Source: Limiplasma sp031549415
GTDB lineage: Bacteria; Bacillota; Clostridia; Christensenellales; Aristaeellaceae
Assembly: GCA_031549415.1 (NCBI GenBank)
Contig: JAVBPU010000025.1
Span: 62,001 to 126,000, forward strand
Reading direction: 5' to 3'
DNA length: 64,000 nt
The notes under the pieces are model-generated. The model searched no databases. It was not told where the DNA came from and saw only the letters and a program-made list of their open reading frames with translations. Below are positions 59,452-64,000 of this stretch, piece after piece (the stretch's first letter is position 1; each line of letters starts with the position of its first letter). The position numbers were made by a program, and so were the translations under genes.

Positions 59452-61179
59452 TTACAGGACGTTGGGGGCAGCGTTGCTGCTATACAGGCGGCGCTGAGTG
59501 TCCTGGCCCGCAACGCCATCCGCCACCAATCCGTTGCATTTTTGGAAGTTGATCACGGCGGAGCGGGTGGCCTCATCGTAGACCCCTGTAATGTTTCCAT
59601 CGTAATATTTCATCTCATACAGGGTATATTGCAAGCTTTGCACCGCAGCTCCACTGCTGCCCACTTCCAGCTTGGAATAGGTGCCGGATTCAGATGTGCC
59701 GCCATAGAGCATCCTCTGGGTGGAAGGCCCGGCCACCCCTGTAACCCGGAGGCCCACCGCCTGCTGGTACGCCTTTACCGCGCTTTCTGTGCCGCCGCCA
59801 TAGCTGCCGTCCAAGGTGCCGCCATAATAGTTTTTGCTCTGCAACACGCTTTGCAGCGCCGTGACATTGTCTTTGCTGTTGCTGGAACTGGCGGAGATCG
59901 TGGTATAGCCGTTGGTCCTGGCGTTACGGCCATAGGATTCCGGTGAGGTTCCGCTACCGCCGGTGTTGCCGCCACCGCCACCACTGCCGCCACCGCTATA
60001 GATGGCGTTCATGGTGGCTTTTCCCGCCACGCCGTCCGCCGTCAAATTGTGAGCCATTTGGAAGGCGATGACCGCCGCTTCCGTACCGTCTCCAAAGTCG
60101 CCGTCCACGCTGCCGTTATAAAAGCCCAGGCTTTTGAGCTGCTCTTGCAGGGCCTTGACGCCGCCGCCACTGACGCCCCGCTTGAGAGCGCCCAGGTTGG
60201 CCGACACCGAGGAGGCCTTTTTCGCCGATGAGGAGTACAACTTGGCCAAAGTGGTGGGGCCTGCGATACCATCATCATAAATGCCATTTCGCTTCTGGAA
60301 AGCGATCACAGCGGATTCGGTGGTTTCCGCGAACAGTTTATCCGCTGTGCCGCTTAGATACCCCAGAACGATGAGGCGGTTTTGCAGGATACCCACCTGT
60401 TCTCCTTGGGATCCCAGCCGGAGATAGATATCCGTTTTTCCATTGGTATACTTGTTGGTGCTGGTGCTAGAACTTGAACTGGAGCTAGAACTGCTGCTGG
60501 AGCTGCTACCGCTGGAGGGTTTGGGGGTGGTGACGGTGATGGAGGGCGCATCCTTCTTTTGGATGGCATAGGGGCTATAGATAGCCTCCTGGGTGGCCTT
60601 GCCCGCCACGCCGTCTGCGGACAGCTTGTTGGCCGCTTGAAAGACCTGTACCGCGGAGGTGGTTCCCGCGCCGTACTTTCCGTCCACGGTTCCGGAGTAG
60701 TACCCCAAATCCTTCAGGCGTTGCTGGAGCTGCTTGACCGCCGTCCCTTCGCTACCGGATTTTAGGATGTCCGAGGAAGCGGTACCGCCGGAGGGCGGTG
60801 TGGTGGCGGTGGTCTGGCCGCCGGTTTGCCCCGGTTGAATCGGTTGCGTGGTGCCATCAATGGGAATCACGTTGCTGGGCGGATTGGTGGCGGCCGTTTC
60901 GCCAAAATCCCATTCCCCCCAGTCGGTGTCATTGGTGGGCTGCGGAGCCGGGGTGGGCGTTGCGGTTGCCATGGGCGTGTTCGTAATGACCGTGCCAAAC
61001 TGCTGGCCGCCGGTGCCAATCACAAGCCCGTTGTCATCTCCCACGATCCGGGTAGGGTCATCCGTATAGCAGCTGGTTAAGATCACGGCTGCGACCGCCA
61101 ATAAAGCGATCAGCAACGAACGCTTCCACAGGCTACGCACCGCCTCTCGCCGCTTTTGTGAAGGCTGTTGATTCTTCAA
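59452..61179 (-). CDS. Lipoprotein with about five peptidoglycan-binding repeats
   Basis: A 575-residue surface protein. A basic N-terminus and hydrophobic stretch end in a lipobox-like ILTSC with Cys near 37. About five PG_binding_1 units follow, each with the core LQxRLKxLGYYxGxVDGxxGxGTxxAVxxFQ pattern and a closing ADGVAGxxT. Units are separated by a poly-Ser linker and a Gly-rich linker. No catalytic domain is present, so it probably tethers or spaces at the wall. Start TTG at 61179 with GGGAGAG upstream. Confidence 0.85.
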   Translation of the reverse strand: MKNQQPSQKRREAVRSLWKRSLLIALLAVAAVILTSCYTDDPTRIVGDDNGLVIGTGGQQFGTVITNTPMATATPTPAPQPTNDTDWGEWDFGETAATNPPSNVIPIDGTTQPIQPGQTGGQTTATTPPSGGTASSDILKSGSEGTAVKQLQQRLKDLGYYSGTVDGKYGAGTTSAVQVFQAANKLSADGVAGKATQEAIYSPYAIQKKDAPSITVTTPKPSSGSSSSSSSSSSSSSSTSTNKYTNGKTDIYLRLGSQGEQVGILQNRLIVLGYLSGTADKLFAETTESAVIAFQKRNGIYDDGIAGPTTLAKLYSSSAKKASSVSANLGALKRGVSGGGVKALQEQLKSLGFYNGSVDGDFGDGTEAAVIAFQMAHNLTADGVAGKATMNAIYSGGGSGGGGGNTGGSGTSPESYGRNARTNGYTTISASSSNSKDNVTALQSVLQSKNYYGGTLDGSYGGGTESAVKAYQQAVGLRVTGVAGPSTQRMLYGGTSESGTYSKLEVGSSGAAVQSLQYTLYEMKYYDGNITGVYDEATRSAVINFQKCNGLVADGVAGQDTQRRLYSSNAAPNVL

Positions 61180-61480
61180 ATCGTCAACTCTCCCTTGCTA
61201 GGTGGGCATTCTGGTGGATGCCCAAAACTCATTCCTGTGACAGGTCATCATTTGTAGCCTGGGATATTCCAGTTTCATTCTACTCTGTAAATGTTAAGAA
61301 ATCAAGATGTTTTTCCTTGTTTCTCCTTCATATAACGTGTAAAAGTTTTGTTTTATTCCCATTTTTGAAATATTTTTGTCATAATACGGAAAATGACCAC
61401 TTTTTTTGGGAAAGACTTTTGCCTGGGTCGTTCGATCTCTCGTCCTATTAGGCAAAATGGACAGCCGCTCCGGCTGACAA
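61180..61480. other. Intergenic region between addA and the lipoprotein gene
   Basis: Contains the lipoprotein promoter (61277-61305) and a small CAGCCG-GAG-CGGCTG hairpin after the addA stop (about 61452-61466, minus strand). The AT-rich stretch 61310-61400 holds nothing I can identify. Confidence 0.6.
61277..61305 (-). promoter_or_regulatory. Promoter of the lipoprotein gene
   Basis: TTGATT, 17 bases, TAGAAT on the minus strand, about 100 bases before the TTG start. Confidence 0.65.
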
Positions 61481-64000
61481 TCAGACGGAGAGCGAACAAG
61501 CTTGTCCCAACGAGAGAGAATACAGGATGCTTTCTCCCACCGGGTAGGGGGTGCTTTTTTCCAAGGCCATTTTGTAGATTTTCATTTGGGCCTGGTACAA
61601 GGGTTCCAATTCATGAACATCCTGGACCCGGTCTGTCTTAAAATCCACCAAGACCCACGCATTCTCTTCCAAAAAGCACAGGTCTATCACGCCTTGCAAG
61701 ATGCTCTCGCTAACCTCCGGTAAACGCAGGTTGAAGCCCCATTCTCTGTGGACCTGCTCCGCTTCTAAAGCGCGAGCCCCTAAAGGGCTCTGAAAAAAAT
61801 GCAGCAAAGAAGGAAGATGGATCAGCGCCCGCTCCTCCGGGGTCAGCATGCCTTCCTTTTCTAAATCGAAAAGCGCTTCAGCCAAAAACGCGGGTTGACG
61901 GGCGGCCTCTCTCCCTGTCAAAAAAACTGGCTTTATAATAGGAAAGGAGAGCAGCGATAGTGCTTTATGAGTGGCCACCCCCCGGGCAAGCGCCGTTTGT
62001 GCATCCGTCCCCCGCAGATAGGAGGGGAGACGGGGCAAGTCGGACAGGCGCCTGGTGCGGAGAAGCGGGAGGGGCAATCGCTTCGTTTCGGGGCTTTCCG
62101 CCTCTTCCTCAAAAAGAGGGGGAAGCGTTATGCTCGCCATTTCCAGCGCCCGGCAAAGAGCGGTCACGCCCACCTTGAGGGGCGTCAGCGCGGGGGGAGG
62201 CGGCGCGGATGGCCGGTCCGCCATCTCCAGCAGACTGCGTGGTACGGTGCTTTGGAGCAAGGCTTCCAGGCGTTGCTCTGGAAAATTCTTTTCCAGCCGT
62301 GTTTCTCCGGTTTCCTGTACCGGGTCTTTTTCTGTAGAGCTTGCCGTATCTAGGTCCATGTGGAAAACGATGCTCCAATCCTCTCTTTTCTGTGGAAAAA
62401 ATGTGGAGTCTGTGGACAAGTGCGGTTCAGATTCGATTTCCCACAGTGGGTCTGTGGAGAACTCCTCCATGCCTGAAACCCTTATTTCATCAGTGTTTTT
62501 AATGGTTTGCCAAAGCCACTCCAGGGCGCTTTTGGCTTCCCACACCGCAAAGGCCTCTCCCAGCGCGACGTCCTGGCCCACTCCCTCTATCCGTTCCGAT
62601 TGGCCGGACGTGAGCCGCTTTTCCAGCTGCTCTTTGGTGAGGGCTGCGGCGCTTCCCAATAGGTAGAGACGGTCCCGGGCACGGGTCATGGCCACGTAGA
62701 GCACCCTGGCCCGCTCGGCCCGCTCTTCCATGCGCGTGCGTAGCTCGATGGCGCTTCCCAGGAGCGTGGTGCGCTTTGTGCCCACGGTCTCATTCACATA
62801 CCGAAGGGCGACCCCCAGCTTTGCGTGCATAGAAAGCGCCCCCTGTTCCTTTCGCCGGAGCAGGTTTTCCCCCAGGCCCATCACAAACACCACAGGGAAT
62901 TCCAGCCCCTTAGATTTGTGAATGGTCATGATGCGCACCACGTCCTCCCAAGGGCTGAGAATGGTGGGGCTTTTGCCATCATGTACGCCTGCCTGGCTGC
63001 TGAGGCCCTTTACAAAATCGTGCAGGTCACCGCCGTAGTGTACCATATGTTCACTGGCCTGATGGCAGAGCATGCGCAAGTTTGCCTGGCGGAGCTTTCC
63101 CCCCGGTTGCGCCCCATAAAAGCCATACATGCCGCTACGCCCTAAAAAGCTCCATAAATATTCATCTAGGGGCATGCTTTGCTGCAAAAAGCGCTCCTGC
63201 TCCAAGTCCTCCAAGATGCCCCGGCATCTTCTGCTGAGGGCATCGGCGGGTGTGGCAGCGGCGGTGGCCCATAGCGCTTCTAAAAAGCTGGTTTTTCCCT
63301 CCGGCAGATGCAGACGAATGTTTGCCAGCGCCTCTTCCGTCAGTTGGTACCGAGGCCCCCGCAGGGCGGCCAGCAGGGATAAGTCATCCATCAAATTGTC
63401 CAGAAGCCGGAGATGGGCCAGCGCCTGCCCGATTTCCGGCCTGGCCAGGCCGCCTTTGGCATCCTCACAATAGACAGGAATCCCCGCCTCGGTGAGAACC
63501 TGCTCCACCACGCCCGCTTTTCCCTTGGCGGTGGGCAACAGAATCACCATATCCCGGTAACTCAATTTCCCGCTTTCTTTTCCATCCTGGTCATAGAGCG
63601 GCGTGCCTTTTAGCCGGAGAATCTCTCTGGCAATCAGGCTGGCTTCCGTCCGGGGTTTTTCCGCCGCCCGCAGATCCTTGTCTGTAAACAGGTGCAGTTC
63701 CGGTTTTGGGTCCCGCGCGGAAAGCCGACCGGGGTGTAGCCGGGCCCCTTCATCGTAAGCAATCTCTGTCACCTGGGGCTGCATGACATGGGCAAACACG
63801 CGGTTCACCCCCGCCAAAATGGCTTCCCGGCTCCGGAAATTTTGGCTCAAATTGATCTTTCTCTGCGCCGCCTCCGGGGCAAAGGAGAACCGCTCCTGTT
63901 TGCCCATGAACAGCGTTGGGTCTGCCTGACGAAAGCGGTAGATGCTCTGCTTCACATCGCCCACATAAAAACAGGAAAAAGGCGGAACACTGGAAGAAGG
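61481..64000 (-). CDS. addA: ATP-dependent helicase/nuclease subunit A (partial, N-terminus missing)
   Basis: The C-terminal ~840 residues of AddA, the helicase-nuclease that with AddB processes double-strand breaks for recombination; the frame runs off the right edge. Visible are the superfamily I motif VGDVKQSIYRFRQADP, LSQNFRSREAIL, the motif V/VI region IMTIHKSKGLEFPVVFV and LYVAMTRARDRLYLLG, and the C-terminal RecB-type nuclease GVIDLCF ... LVDFKTDRV with YQAQMKIY. addB is expected just beyond the edge. The linker between helicase and nuclease encodes four DnaA-box-like 9-mers. Confidence 0.95.
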   Translation of the reverse strand, partial: PSSSVPPFSCFYVGDVKQSIYRFRQADPTLFMGKQERFSFAPEAAQRKINLSQNFRSREAILAGVNRVFAHVMQPQVTEIAYDEGARLHPGRLSARDPKPELHLFTDKDLRAAEKPRTEASLIAREILRLKGTPLYDQDGKESGKLSYRDMVILLPTAKGKAGVVEQVLTEAGIPVYCEDAKGGLARPEIGQALAHLRLLDNLMDDLSLLAALRGPRYQLTEEALANIRLHLPEGKTSFLEALWATAAATPADALSRRCRGILEDLEQERFLQQSMPLDEYLWSFLGRSGMYGFYGAQPGGKLRQANLRMLCHQASEHMVHYGGDLHDFVKGLSSQAGVHDGKSPTILSPWEDVVRIMTIHKSKGLEFPVVFVMGLGENLLRRKEQGALSMHAKLGVALRYVNETVGTKRTTLLGSAIELRTRMEERAERARVLYVAMTRARDRLYLLGSAAALTKEQLEKRLTSGQSERIEGVGQDVALGEAFAVWEAKSALEWLWQTIKNTDEIRVSGMEEFSTDPLWEIESEPHLSTDSTFFPQKREDWSIVFHMDLDTASSTEKDPVQETGETRLEKNFPEQRLEALLQSTVPRSLLEMADRPSAPPPPALTPLKVGVTALCRALEMASITLPPLFEEEAESPETKRLPLPLLRTRRLSDLPRLPSYLRGTDAQTALARGVATHKALSLLSFPIIKPVFLTGREAARQPAFLAEALFDLEKEGMLTPEERALIHLPSLLHFFQSPLGARALEAEQVHREWGFNLRLPEVSESILQGVIDLCFLEENAWVLVDFKTDRVQDVHELEPLYQAQMKIYKMALEKSTPYPVGESILYSLSLGQACSLSV
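62359..62461 (-). promoter_or_regulatory. Four phased DnaA-box-like sites inside addA
   Basis: On the minus strand, all in one orientation: TTCTCCACA (62461-62453), TTGTCCACA (62419-62411), TTTTCCACA (62399-62391) and TTTTCCACA (62367-62359). All fit TTNTCCACA. They fall in all three reading-frame phases, so they are not a peptide repeat. Confidence 0.45.

Overview
The window looks like chromosomal DNA of a GC-rich member of the Clostridia (Firmicutes). The evidence is a PolC-type replicative polymerase, WhiA next to a Crh-like HPr protein, pyruvate:ferredoxin oxidoreductase, the MEP isoprenoid pathway, a SipL-like spore-coat morphogenesis protein (SPOCS plus LysM), a VanW-family wall protein, strong AGGAGG-type ribosome binding sites and frequent TTG starts. 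I cannot name the genus. I found no tRNA, rRNA, CRISPR array, prophage or insertion sequence.

Layout. 1-12 kb (mostly +): tail of a metallophosphoesterase, an LTA-synthase-like phosphoglycerol transferase, a degenerate E2-like acyltransferase, an orphan ABC ATPase (-), uvrC, a leaderless NlpC/P60 protein, then serC-serA, a HAD-IB phosphatase that could supply the third serine-pathway step, and a cytoplasmic serine hydrolase. 11.7-28.6 kb (all -): ftsH, a PHP phosphoesterase, a VanW protein and ttcA in one run; a small membrane protein; PFOR behind a consensus promoter carrying an operator-like palindrome; a large hybrid sensor kinase; a secreted penicillin-binding-like protein; a radical SAM protein. 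28.7-43.6 kb (+): a nucleotidase, then frr-small ORF-uppS-cdsA-dxr-rseP and ispG-polC. That conserved block is interrupted by a 3 kb opposite-strand accessory island (MFS pump, ABM protein, methyltransferase, YbaK-like deacylase). 43.7-54 kb: a secreted repeat protein, an hdeD-marR operon with a perfect 17-bp operator, a membrane protein, dnaN, a whiA-crh operon, and two tandem paralogous polytopic membrane proteins. 54.5-64 kb: ROK sugar kinase, SipL-like protein, MATE pump, DUF1697 protein, a lipoprotein with about five peptidoglycan-binding repeats, and a partial addA.

Three non-coding patterns stand out. First, a roughly 200-370 bp multi-hairpin repeat family occurs in three copies (26.1, 29.5 and 54.2 kb). 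Each copy sits just upstream of a promoter, and one copy has 15-bp perfect terminal inverted repeats. Second, DnaA-box-like 9-mers cluster twice: five share TTTCCACA upstream of dnaN, and four TTNTCCACA sites inside addA are spaced 42, 20 and 32 bp, close to whole helical turns. Third, a 14/16 match to the Bacillus parS site lies at 58,679. Gene orientation does not support a replication origin at dnaN, so these are candidates only.

All functional assignments come from reading motifs and gene order; no database search was possible.
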